64,000 nt of DNA, from NCBI GenBank assembly GCA_947631455.1, contig CANRLH010000001.1, positions 327,308 to 391,307 on the forward strand, given 5' to 3'. The notes beneath the pieces are model-generated. The model was not told where the DNA came from. It searched no databases and saw only the letters and a list, made by a program, of their open reading frames with translations. The stretch comes from an uncultured Clostridia bacterium. GTDB lineage: Bacteria > Bacillota > Clostridia > Oscillospirales > Ruminococcaceae. The position numbers and the translations under genes were made by a program. Shown here one piece after another: positions 18,895-28,202 of this stretch (position 1 is its first letter; each line of letters opens with the position of its first letter).

Positions 18895-19032
18895 ATGAGT
18901 TTTGTTATTAAATTCTTGGCTCTAATCCTGATCACGTTTCTGACTTGTAAGACATATGAGAAGCGGAGAAAGAACGAGTGCCTAACGATATCAATTTATT
19001 TTGCCATCGTTGCAGTAGTTTTCCTACTATAA
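18895..19032 (+). CDS. Small membrane protein (45 aa)
   Basis: Read by eye: MSFVIKFLALILITFLTCKTYEKRRKNECLTISIYFAIVAVVFLL*. Confidence 0.45.
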   Translation: MSFVIKFLALILITFLTCKTYEKRRKNECLTISIYFAIVAVVFLL

Positions 19033-19057
19033 CATGGCTGATCCCGGAGATGAAATA

Positions 19058-20032
19058 ATGCAGAACAAATTCACAAGAGACGATTTGCCGTATAGAGTGG
19101 GAGGCTTACTATACACTCCTGCTTTGAATGATGGCGTTGTAGAGAAAATAGTAAAGCATGACTTTAAGAACCTTACCGCACTTGCCTTGTGCTTAGAAGA
19201 CTCTATTAGCGATGACAGTCTGGAGAGGGCGGAAGAACAATTAAAGAAAACACTAACCGCTCTAAGCGAAAGCAGTGCGGATCTTCCGTTGTTGTTCGTT
19301 AGGGTTAGGACAGCAGACCATCTCGCAAAAATTCATAATCTCTTGGGTGAAGCCGAATCAATTCTCACGGGTTATGTTCTTCCGAAGTTTGACTTGACAA
19401 ATTGCGATGCCTATTGCCAGTTAATTCGGAAATACAATTTAGGAAGAAAAGATCGGTTATATATTATGCCAATTTTAGAGAGCAAAACGGTGGCTGACAT
19501 AGGAAATAGAGTGGATATTCTTTGGTCGATAAAGAGCCACTTGGATTCTGTTCATGAATATATCCTTAATGTAAGAGTCGGAGGAAATGATTTCAGCAAC
19601 ATGTATGGTCTACGAAGATCAGAAACTCAAAACATTTATCAGATCGGTGTAATTAGGGATATTCTAGTAAACATCATAAATGTCTTTGCATCTGATTTTG
19701 TTGTTTCAGGCCCAGTATGGGAATATTTTGGAACAGATGATTCCATGCCGTGGGCAGAAGGGCTTCGCAAAGAAATTGAGTTGGATCAACTGAACGGTTT
19801 TATTGGCAAAACAGCTATCCACCCCTCGCAGTTGCCAATAATCTATGAGAGCCTTAAAGTGCGCAAATGCGACTATGATGACGCGAGCAGCATTATTAAT
19901 TGGTCAACCGATGGTCTTGCAGTAGCAAAAAGTGCCGATGGGCAGAGAATGAATGAAGTGAAGTGCCATTACAAATGGGCTACACGGATAATGGCTCTTG
20001 CAAAGATCTATGGTATTCGAGAGGGCAAATAA
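19058..20032 (+). CDS. HpcH/HpaI aldolase / citrate lyase beta (CitE-like) family protein, Ter-associated
   Basis: ALCLEDSISDDS, GYVLPKFD, MPILESK, GFIGKTAIHPSQ motifs of CitE-like enzymes; likely ATG 19058 after ggagatg. Confidence 0.83.
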   Translation: MQNKFTRDDLPYRVGGLLYTPALNDGVVEKIVKHDFKNLTALALCLEDSISDDSLERAEEQLKKTLTALSESSADLPLLFVRVRTADHLAKIHNLLGEAESILTGYVLPKFDLTNCDAYCQLIRKYNLGRKDRLYIMPILESKTVADIGNRVDILWSIKSHLDSVHEYILNVRVGGNDFSNMYGLRRSETQNIYQIGVIRDILVNIINVFASDFVVSGPVWEYFGTDDSMPWAEGLRKEIELDQLNGFIGKTAIHPSQLPIIYESLKVRKCDYDDASSIINWSTDGLAVAKSADGQRMNEVKCHYKWATRIMALAKIYGIREGK

Positions 20033-20055
20033 GACATAGGAGAAAATTCAGACAT

Positions 20056-21189
20056 ATGCTGAGATACAAGGAAAAGGACATTTTAAGAATAGCAAAAAGG
20101 ATTAATAACGGTAGACGTCCATATTTGCTGGTAAACCCGTTGCAGGCCAAACATATACCTGTAGCACCTTCAAAAGCGTTACAGATGATGGCAAGCCTTG
20201 GAGAAGTCGTGGCTGAGAAGTATAGCGACGCACGACTCGTTATTGGCTTTGCAGAAACTGCAACGGCCATAGGCGCAGTAGTCGCTAAATCAATATCGGA
20301 TGAGTGCCTGTACATACACACGACAAGAGAAAATGTAAGAACTGCGAAGCAATACGTCTATTTCACAGAAGAACACAGCCATGCAACGGAACAGAAGCTC
20401 GTTTCAGACGACTTAAACAATTACTTAGAAGAAACAAGTACAGTTATACTTGTGGACGACGAATTCTCGACGGGGAAAACCCTTATCAACATGGTAAACC
20501 AACTAAAAGCGACCTACCCCATTCTGATTGAGAAAAGAATTGTGGCAGCATCCATTATTAACCGCTTGTCAGAAGACAACCTTAACAGATGGGAGAAAGA
20601 AGGCATTGAGAGCGTCTGCTTATTGAAGCTTCCTAATGTTGATTATACGGAAGAAGTGGCGCCCATATTAGCTGAAACTGCAGAATGCTGTTCAGTCCCT
20701 CAAAGACGGCTTCAAAGCGCGGCATCAGTCCTTGTATGTAATTTGCCGGATCCAAGATCAGGCGTCGTTGTTTCGTATTACTTTGAGATGTGTATTACCA
20801 AGACCGAATTAATAAAGAGTTCATGTGAGCTGAAAGACAAACGAGTGTTGGTACTTGGGACAGAGGAATGTATGCTTCCAGCACTGCTTATAGGAAGCAA
20901 AATAGAAAAAACGGGATTGGCAAGAAGTGTTAAATGTCATGCAACCACTCGAAGCCCGATTGGAATATGCAATGCCGCAGGATACCCGATAAAATCAGGA
21001 CACCGCCTTCATAGTTTCTATGATGTCAACAGAGAAACCTTTATCTACAATTTGCATAAATATGACGTTGCTATCATAGTTAGCGACACAAATAAGCCAT
21101 TCAACAGTGGACTATATGATTTGAGTATTGCACTCAACAATAATGGCTGCAAAAGCATTCTGTGTATGGTAGGTGAAAACGATGTTTAG
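20056..21189 (+). CDS. Phosphoribosyltransferase-domain protein (Ter-associated PRTase, TRSP-type C-terminus)
   Basis: PRTase PRPP-binding motif VILVDDEFSTGKTLINM; GFAETATAIG; likely ATG 20056. Confidence 0.82.
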   Translation: MLRYKEKDILRIAKRINNGRRPYLLVNPLQAKHIPVAPSKALQMMASLGEVVAEKYSDARLVIGFAETATAIGAVVAKSISDECLYIHTTRENVRTAKQYVYFTEEHSHATEQKLVSDDLNNYLEETSTVILVDDEFSTGKTLINMVNQLKATYPILIEKRIVAASIINRLSEDNLNRWEKEGIESVCLLKLPNVDYTEEVAPILAETAECCSVPQRRLQSAASVLVCNLPDPRSGVVVSYYFEMCITKTELIKSSCELKDKRVLVLGTEECMLPALLIGSKIEKTGLARSVKCHATTRSPIGICNAAGYPIKSGHRLHSFYDVNRETFIYNLHKYDVAIIVSDTNKPFNSGLYDLSIALNNNGCKSILCMVGENDV

Positions 21190-22231
21190 TACCTATCATC
21201 CCGAAGATGTCACCATTTTGCTGAAAGACATTACAGGACTTGTAAAACCTTTGGGAACTGCTGAAAGAGAAACGTTAATCCAAAACGGAACTCATTATTC
21301 AGAAATGTTACCGTTGGAGTACAAGCCATCACCAGCATATATGTCCACTTATTATCAAGCTCTGTCATTGTACTCACAGATTACGGCAAATGCCGTCGCA
21401 ATTGTTGCCGAAAAAATATGGAGTGATAAAGGTAGCAATGTGGCTTTGGTTTCCCTCGCCAGAGCAGGCACTTCAATTGGGGTTTTGATTAAACGCTATC
21501 TGCAAGCAAAATACCACACAGGAGTCCAGCACTACACTATTTCAATCATACGAGGCAAAGGAATTGACAAAAATGCGATGAAGCATATTTTGAAAACTCA
21601 TCGCCCTAATAATATTCAATTTGTCGATGGCTGGACCGGAAAAGGTGCCATACAGAATGAGTTGAAGACAGCAATGCAAGAATTCCCTGGTGTCTCGCCT
21701 GGACTTGCTGTGCTTTCCGATCCAGCTAACATAGCCGAGAAGTGTGGAACTCATGATGATTTTTTGATAGCAAGTTCCTGCTTGAATTCCGTTGTTTCTG
21801 GCCTTATGAGTCGAACCTTCTGCCGAGCGGACATCATTGGAACAGGTGATTATCATGGCGTAGCTTTTTATTCTGAACTGATAGAAGAAGATCTCACATA
21901 TCAATTTATTGAAGCAGTCGAGAAATGCTTTCGCTTTGACCTGGATTGGAACACAGATCACCACGCAAGGACAAGCGGTATGGATGAGGTGCAGAGGATA
22001 TGCAAGGCGTTTGATATTGATGATATCAACTTTGTAAAACCGAGCATTGGAGAAGCTACAAGAGTTCTTTTAAGGCGCCTTCCGTGGAAAATACTTGTTC
22101 ACAGTCTTGATGATAATGAACATCTCGGTCATTTATATCAATTAGCCAATGAAAAAGGTGTAGATGTAACAGAGTATCCTCTTGTGAACTACAGAGCGTG
22201 TGGGCTTATAAAAAAAGTGGCTGATGCGTAA
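21173..22231 (+). CDS. StiP/PRTase-like protein with PELOTA-type RNA-binding C-terminus
   Basis: VSLARAGTSIGVLIKRYL ... HYTISIIRGKGIDKNAM ... FVDGWTGKGAIQNEL; C-terminal segment resembling PELOTA RBD (LVHSLDDNEHLGHLYQLANEKGVDVTEYP). Confidence 0.8.
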   Translation: MKTMFSTYHPEDVTILLKDITGLVKPLGTAERETLIQNGTHYSEMLPLEYKPSPAYMSTYYQALSLYSQITANAVAIVAEKIWSDKGSNVALVSLARAGTSIGVLIKRYLQAKYHTGVQHYTISIIRGKGIDKNAMKHILKTHRPNNIQFVDGWTGKGAIQNELKTAMQEFPGVSPGLAVLSDPANIAEKCGTHDDFLIASSCLNSVVSGLMSRTFCRADIIGTGDYHGVAFYSELIEEDLTYQFIEAVEKCFRFDLDWNTDHHARTSGMDEVQRICKAFDIDDINFVKPSIGEATRVLLRRLPWKILVHSLDDNEHLGHLYQLANEKGVDVTEYPLVNYRACGLIKKVADA

Positions 22232-22247
22232 AGCAAAGGAGAATCAT

Positions 22248-23249
22248 ATGGCAAGAGTTTGGATGAACCACTGGTTCAGCACAGCATACAACATCATAAA
22301 CCTAATTAGAAATGCTATTCCTGGCATAGAGATAATCGGAAGTAATGAGCACCTCTATTCTCCGATTATGAATGTGTGCAATGAATGGTACCAAGAACCC
22401 GTTCTAAAAGGGGAGCAATATGTTTCTTTCTGCTTAGACTTTTGCCATGAGCATCGCGTTAATCTGTTTATGCCAAGGAGAGAAATGGTTTCCATCAGTA
22501 AATACAAGAAGCGTTTTACTGACGCCGGAATTAAAGTGATGGCGGACGATTATCAATATGTCTCCATCCTCAATCAAAAACATGAAGCATACGAGTTCTT
22601 CAAACAGCATGGCATAGGCGTCGTTCCCGATTTCTTTATCGCCACAAATGTTGATCAATTTAGAGAAGCCTATGCAGATCTTTCGCAAAGATACAAATGG
22701 GTTTGCTTCAAATTTGTACACGATGAGGGCGGCAAGAGTTATCGGCTGATTGATAATAATCGTAAAGGATACGCAGCCTTATTCAAGAAGCAAACGACTC
22801 GCATTAGTTATGATGCCGCAGTAGAAGCATTATCTGAAAAGAGTACTTTCTCGCCTGTTATGATAATGCCGTTTCTCCCCGATGAAGAGATCAGTGTGGA
22901 TTGCCTTAACACTCCTAACGGGCTTATCGCAATACCCCGCATAAAGGATTCAACTCGGATTGAACGTGTCTGCTATGATCATGACATTCTAAAGACTTGC
23001 GAAGACTTTTATAGGGAAATGCCGCTTGAATGTCCGTGCAACGTGCAGTTCAAGTATTTGGATGGAATCCCATATCTGTTGGAAGTCAATACACGGATGT
23101 CTGGAGGGATTCAGATGGCATGTGCGGCCAGCAGAGTAAATATCCCAGGCATAGCAGTAGGCAAGTTGCTCGGTACAAGCATTCCTTGGATAAACAAGAA
23201 AGATGAAAAAAGAGTCACACATGTTGAAGTACCGGTTGTATTAGACTAA
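22248..23249 (+). CDS. ATP-grasp family ligase
   Basis: FKFVHDEGGKSYR, PVMIMPFLPDEEISVDCL, LLEVNTRMSGGIQMA; likely ATG 22248 after aaaggagaatcat. Confidence 0.83.
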   Translation: MARVWMNHWFSTAYNIINLIRNAIPGIEIIGSNEHLYSPIMNVCNEWYQEPVLKGEQYVSFCLDFCHEHRVNLFMPRREMVSISKYKKRFTDAGIKVMADDYQYVSILNQKHEAYEFFKQHGIGVVPDFFIATNVDQFREAYADLSQRYKWVCFKFVHDEGGKSYRLIDNNRKGYAALFKKQTTRISYDAAVEALSEKSTFSPVMIMPFLPDEEISVDCLNTPNGLIAIPRIKDSTRIERVCYDHDILKTCEDFYREMPLECPCNVQFKYLDGIPYLLEVNTRMSGGIQMACAASRVNIPGIAVGKLLGTSIPWINKKDEKRVTHVEVPVVLD

Positions 23250-23266
23250 TATACGGAGATGGTAGT

Positions 23267-24028
23267 TTGATAACGCTTTTCTGCGACCTTGACAACACAA
23301 TCATTTATTCTCACAGGAAAATGCTTAACACCTCAAAGAGGGTGGCAGAAATGCTGAACGGAGTTGAGCAGAGCTATATAACCGAGAGGACATTCGATTA
23401 TTTATCATCCTGCCGGTCTGTTTCGTTTGTCCCAGTCACAACAAGGACACCCCAGCAGTATGAGAGAGTTAAGAGTACTATCGAGTCGTTTAATTGCAAG
23501 TATGCTCTTATTCTAAACGGGGCAGTTCTCCTAAACAACGGGGTCGTGGATGATCTATGGCTTAATGAATCAAGAGAATTGGTCAAGGGATCGGCAGAGG
23601 AAATGGGCAAGGCAACTACGCTATTACAACAATATGGCAAAGCACCGTTGAGGTACCGGGACGAGTTTCTGATATATTCAAGCGTACAAGGACCTAAAGT
23701 GGTAGCCGAGAAGATGAAAAACGACATTGATGGTTCGCAAGTAAACCTTTTTTTAGATAGCAGGAAGGTATACTGCGCTCCATCAATTCTCACCAAGGGG
23801 AATGCTATTAGAAGGTTAATGATCCGACTAATGCCAGAGTTATCATTTGCCGTAGGAGACAGTGAAAATGATCTGTCTATGTTTGAATATGTAGATGTTC
23901 CTGTTGTCCCAAATGCACTTGCAGAAATGGTTTCTAACCCTAATAAAGTTATTGTCCCCAAAGAGGAAATCTTATCAGACGCAGCATGTGATGTAATTGA
24001 GAAAGTAACTGGCAATAAAAGCAAGTGA
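23267..24028 (+). CDS. HAD-superfamily hydrolase
   Basis: N-terminal LFCDLDNTIIYS (DxDxT); SFAVGDSENDLSMFEYVDVPVVPNA. Confidence 0.87.
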   Translation: MITLFCDLDNTIIYSHRKMLNTSKRVAEMLNGVEQSYITERTFDYLSSCRSVSFVPVTTRTPQQYERVKSTIESFNCKYALILNGAVLLNNGVVDDLWLNESRELVKGSAEEMGKATTLLQQYGKAPLRYRDEFLIYSSVQGPKVVAEKMKNDIDGSQVNLFLDSRKVYCAPSILTKGNAIRRLMIRLMPELSFAVGDSENDLSMFEYVDVPVVPNALAEMVSNPNKVIVPKEEILSDAACDVIEKVTGNKSK

Positions 24029-24143
24029 TTAAGTTATCCCATGAATAGTCGGGCTCTGCAAACATCAGATTAATAGATCTGCCACAACGTCCTTGCAGCG
24101 ATGTGGTATAATATAACAACAAAGCCAAGAGGGAGTTGTTCAT

Positions 24144-25112
24144 ATGGTCAAAAAGAATCGCCCACTATATATTCTTAAATACTTGCTTGAAAAAACGGAT
24201 GAAGAATATCCAGCTATAATCAATGACATTCTTTCCCATTTAGAGAAATGTGGCATACATGCTACCAGAAAGACTGTGGCTGCCGATTTGGCAGAACTGC
24301 AAGATTCGGGCTTTGATGTAATCTGCAACAAAAGTTGCCAGAACAAATATTTTATTGGATCGCGATCACTGGAACTTGCAGAATTAAAAACTGTTGTCGA
24401 TGCAGTTCAAGCAGCTAAATTTATTTCACCAGCAAAAAGTCTAGCTCTTATTGAAAAACTGTCGTCTCTTGCCAGCCCGTATCAAGCAGAAGAACTGAAA
24501 CGAAGATTATATGTTGAAGGGAAGGTCAAAACTACTAACGAGAGCGTGTACTATATAGTAGATCTTTTGCATCATGCTATTAACCACGAAAGATCGGTAG
24601 AATTTCAATATATCGAATATACAGCAGATAAAGAAAAGATTCTAAAACATGATGCCTCACTCTATCGATTTTCACCATATGACTTGGTTTGGGATAATGA
24701 TAGGTATTATGTATTTGGGTGTTCAGAACGGCACAGAAAGATTGAAAAGTTTCGTGTTGATCGGATGATACATGTTAATGAATCTCTTTTGGATTTCCAT
24801 CAACGTCCGGAAGACTATGATATCGAAGCATTTTGCAACCAGGTATTCCTTATGTATGATGGCGAGCAGTACACAATAAGACTCCTCTGCGAGAACAACG
24901 TTATGAACACAATCGTGGATCGCTTTGGTGATGATGTCATTACTCATAAAGCTGATAGTCAACACTTCATAGCTGAAGCTAATGTATTTATAAGTCCGAC
25001 CTTCTTTTCCTGGGTTTTCGCTTATGGAGGTGCCATAAAAATCATTGACTCTGAATCAGTTAAAGCACAGTATAACGAAATGCTGAAAAACGCACTTATA
25101 CAGACAGAATAG
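24144..25112 (+). CDS. WYL-domain transcriptional regulator with HTH
   Basis: HTH-like N-terminus (YPAIINDILSHLEKCGIHATRKTVAADLAEL); WYL region RFSPYDLVWDNDRYYVFGCSERHRKIEKFRVDRM. Confidence 0.85.
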   Translation: MVKKNRPLYILKYLLEKTDEEYPAIINDILSHLEKCGIHATRKTVAADLAELQDSGFDVICNKSCQNKYFIGSRSLELAELKTVVDAVQAAKFISPAKSLALIEKLSSLASPYQAEELKRRLYVEGKVKTTNESVYYIVDLLHHAINHERSVEFQYIEYTADKEKILKHDASLYRFSPYDLVWDNDRYYVFGCSERHRKIEKFRVDRMIHVNESLLDFHQRPEDYDIEAFCNQVFLMYDGEQYTIRLLCENNVMNTIVDRFGDDVITHKADSQHFIAEANVFISPTFFSWVFAYGGAIKIIDSESVKAQYNEMLKNALIQTE

Positions 25113-25125
25113 ACGGTGATATTAT

Positions 25126-26151
25126 ATGCCATTACAGATAATCAGAGATGATATCACAAGAGTGAAATGTGATGCTATCGTTAACGCTGCCAACAGCAAG
25201 CTTAGAGGTGGCGGTGGTGTCGACGGGGCAATACATAATGCTGCGGGTCCAGGACTTCATGAAGAGTGTATGACCCTTGGCGGTTGCAAAGTTGGATTTG
25301 CTATAATTACCAAGGGATATAATCTGCCATGCAAATATGTTATTCACGCTGTTGGCCCACATTGGTTCAATGGAAAATTCGGGGAAGCTGAACAACTCGC
25401 GTCATGTTATAGAGAGTCATTGCGTCTCGCAAAAGAATACGGGTGTGAATCTGTTGCATTCCCTTTGATTTCAACAGGTGCTTTCGGATATCCCAAAGAT
25501 CAAGCTCTACAAATCGCTATAAGTGAGATTAGCCGGTTTCTCCTCGAAACCGACATGTTGGTATTCGTTGTTGTTTATGACAAAGATGGATTCCAAATAA
25601 GCAAAAAACTCATAAGCGACATTGCTGAGTATATCGATGAGTGCTATGTCGAGGCACACTATTATGGACGAAGCACAGTACTCAACACATTCCCGTTAGA
25701 CGATGCATATTACCAAAAATCTGCCGCAATTCCTCAAGCTCCTTCAATTGCTCATAGCAAGCCCCTGCAATCACAAAGCTTGGATGATTTGATTAGTACA
25801 ATAGACGAGAGCTTTTCACAAATGCTCCTACGAAAGATAGATGAAAAAGGGATTAGTGATTCCGAATGCTATAAGAAGGCAAATATCGACCGTAAACTTT
25901 TCTCGAAGATCCGAAGCGATATCAACTATAAGCCAAGCAAAACTACAGCCATTGCATTTGCCATTGCTTTAGAATTGCCGTTAGACGAGACGAAAGATAT
26001 GCTCATGAAAGCTGGTTATGCCCTGTCTCACAGAAACAAGTTTGATATCATTATTGAGTATTTCATCAAAATGGGCAACTATGACGTGTTCGAAATCAAC
26101 GAAGCATTGTTTGCATTCGATCAAAGCCTGTTGGGAGGAATAAAAGCATGA
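25126..26151 (+). CDS. Macro-domain protein with C-terminal helical/HTH-like domain
   Basis: Macro motifs DAIVNAANSKLRGGGGVDGAIHNAAG, VIHAVGPHW, VAFPLISTGAFGYP. Confidence 0.88.
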   Translation: MPLQIIRDDITRVKCDAIVNAANSKLRGGGGVDGAIHNAAGPGLHEECMTLGGCKVGFAIITKGYNLPCKYVIHAVGPHWFNGKFGEAEQLASCYRESLRLAKEYGCESVAFPLISTGAFGYPKDQALQIAISEISRFLLETDMLVFVVVYDKDGFQISKKLISDIAEYIDECYVEAHYYGRSTVLNTFPLDDAYYQKSAAIPQAPSIAHSKPLQSQSLDDLISTIDESFSQMLLRKIDEKGISDSECYKKANIDRKLFSKIRSDINYKPSKTTAIAFAIALELPLDETKDMLMKAGYALSHRNKFDIIIEYFIKMGNYDVFEINEALFAFDQSLLGGIKA

Positions 26152-26576
26152 TCTATACTGAAATGACCAAAAAGGCGTTGCGCTTGTCTTTCGACGCTCA
26201 TAAGGATCAGGTTGACAAAAGTGGCATACCGTATGTTTATCATCCCTTCCATCTTGCGGAACAGATGGTATCTGAAGAAACTGTCACGGTTGCCCTTCTT
26301 CATGACGTGGTAGAAGACACGAATTATACCATTGAAGATATTATTGCAATGGGATTCCCAAAGTCTGTTACGGACGCATTGGCTCTAATGACCCATGATA
26401 AAGCGATTCCCTATATGGACTATGTTGCGAAGATAAAATCCAATCCTATTGCCAAGGCAGTCAAACTTGCAGATCTTCGCCACAACAGTGATACCAGCCG
26501 GCTTGAAAATATAGACGAAAAGGTGCTTCGGCGTGTCCGAAAATACCATGATGCAATAACATTATTGGAGGAATGA
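26148..26576 (+). CDS. HD-domain (RelA/SpoT hydrolase-like) protein
   Basis: YVYHPFHLAEQM, VALLHDVVEDTNYTIEDI, AVKLADLRHNSDTSR. Confidence 0.85.
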   Translation: MIYTEMTKKALRLSFDAHKDQVDKSGIPYVYHPFHLAEQMVSEETVTVALLHDVVEDTNYTIEDIIAMGFPKSVTDALALMTHDKAIPYMDYVAKIKSNPIAKAVKLADLRHNSDTSRLENIDEKVLRRVRKYHDAITLLEE

Positions 26577-26646
26577 TTTGTCGTTTTTAATGCGACCAAT
26601 GCTGACTGTCAATCGGGTATCATATGCACAAAGGAGATGAAACAAT

Positions 26647-27548
26647 ATGTATGGTGCAATTATTGGAGATATCGTAGGGTCAAAATATGAATTCAACAAC
26701 ATAAAGACAAAGGACTTTCCGTTTGTTTCGCATGGTTGCGAATTCACGGACGATACAGTTATGACCGTGGCCGTTGCCAAGGCCATTCTTCGCAGCAGAG
26801 AAGAAAACTCTCCCTTCAAGACGATCTTAGTCCAAGAGATGCAGTTGCTTGGTAGAAAATATCCTCATGCGGGCTATGGCGGGATGTTTTCCTCTTGGCT
26901 ATATGAAGAAGATCCGCAGCCCTATAATAGCTTTGGAAATGGGTCAGCTATGAGGGTTTCGCCATGCGGCTTGATTGCGGTAATGCTTGATGAAGCAATT
27001 TCGCTTGCCCGCACCTCTGCAGAGGTGACCCATAACCATCCCGAAGGAATCAAAGGCGCCGAAGCAACTGCAGCAGCGATCTTCCTTGCCAGAACAGGAA
27101 AGAATAAGGAAACCATTGGCGGCTATATCTGCGATCATTATTATAATCTATCACAGACACTTGATGAGATTCGCCCAACTTATTGGTTCAACGAAACCTG
27201 CCAGAACACTGTTCCACAGGCCATTATTGCGTTTTGGAATCCACAAGCTATGAGGATGCAATCAGAAATGCCATTTCACTTGGCGGCGATAGTGACACGC
27301 TGGCAGCGATTACCGGCGCAATTGCCTGGTCGTATTATCGCTTCAATGACCGATCCAGCAAGGAAACGCACAAGAAAGAAGGACATATTTGGCTAGAAGC
27401 CTGCGAGAAGATTATTTTGGAAAACCACATCGATGGTATGCTGCCAGAAGACTTTGTCAATACAATAGAACTGCTTGATATTGCAAGAATGCAAAGAGCA
27501 GGAACCTATGACCGCACTGGCTTTTGCTCGCAGATCATTCTCGAATGA
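26647..27548 (+). pseudogene. ADP-ribosylglycohydrolase (DraG-like) with an apparent -1 frameshift at a T-run near 27232-27235
   Basis: Frame 1 has MYGAIIGDIVGSKYEF, FTDDTVMTVAVA, NGSAMRV. The family C-terminus (LESTSYEDAIRNAISLGGDSDTLAAITGAIAWSYY) continues in another frame from the ...IIAF junction. Confidence 0.8.
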
Positions 27549-27591
27549 GAAGATGTCGCATGAAAGGCGACCAAGAAAATAACCTTTGCAG

Positions 27592-27638
27592 ATATAATGT
27601 GATCGTAAGGTTGAGATAACCGAGCGATCACATTATAT
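27592..27638 (+). promoter_or_regulatory. Perfect 14-bp inverted repeat with nested hairpin upstream of the truncated vWA gene
   Basis: atataatgtgatcg-taa-ggtt-gagat-aacc-gag-cgatcacattatat. Confidence 0.6.
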
Positions 27639-27653
27639 TTGGAGGGATTCAGT

Positions 27654-27830
27654 ATGAAGAACAACATCACGGAGTTGGTATTTATTCTTGACCGAAGTGG
27701 CTCTATGACAGGGCTCGAGAGCGATACCATCGGAGGCTTCAACGCTCTGATCGAAAAGCAACGCAGACAGGACGGTGAGTGCTATGTTTCAACGGTACTG
27801 TTCGACCATGTCAGTGAGGTTCTACATTAG
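27654..27830 (+). pseudogene. TerY-like vWA protein, 3'-truncated at an IS element
   Basis: MKNNITELVFILDRSGSMTGLESDTIGGFNALIEKQR...VSEVLH* ends abruptly about 15 bp before the IS3 left end. Confidence 0.75.
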
Positions 27831-27908
27831 TGCTAGAATAAACCCCAGACACCCTAAAGTGAACAAAAAAGTGTATAATAAGTAAAAAGAACACAGGAGG
27901 AAAAAGCA

Positions 27909-28202
27909 ATGGGGAGTCAGCAAAAACAGTACACACAGGAATTCAAGCAAGATGCGGTAAATTACCGCAGGGAGCATCCGGAACTGTCATTAGAGGCATG
28001 CTCAAAGAATTTAGGGATATCTCACTCAGCGCTGCACAGATGGCTTGAGGCTCGGGATAAGGACGGAAAGGTCGTCATGCGTGGTTCGGGAAATTATTCA
28101 AGCGATGAAGCTAAAGAGATCGCAAGGCTTAAAAAGGAATTGAAAGATACAAAGGACGCACTTGAAATATTAAAAAAAGCTATGGGTATCCTGAGCAAAT
28201 GA
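27909..28202 (+). CDS. IS3-family transposase OrfA
   Basis: YTQEFKQDAVNYRREHPELSLEACSKNLGISHSALHRWL ... EIARLKKELKDTKDALEILKKAMG. Confidence 0.88.
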   Translation: MGSQQKQYTQEFKQDAVNYRREHPELSLEACSKNLGISHSALHRWLEARDKDGKVVMRGSGNYSSDEAKEIARLKKELKDTKDALEILKKAMGILSK

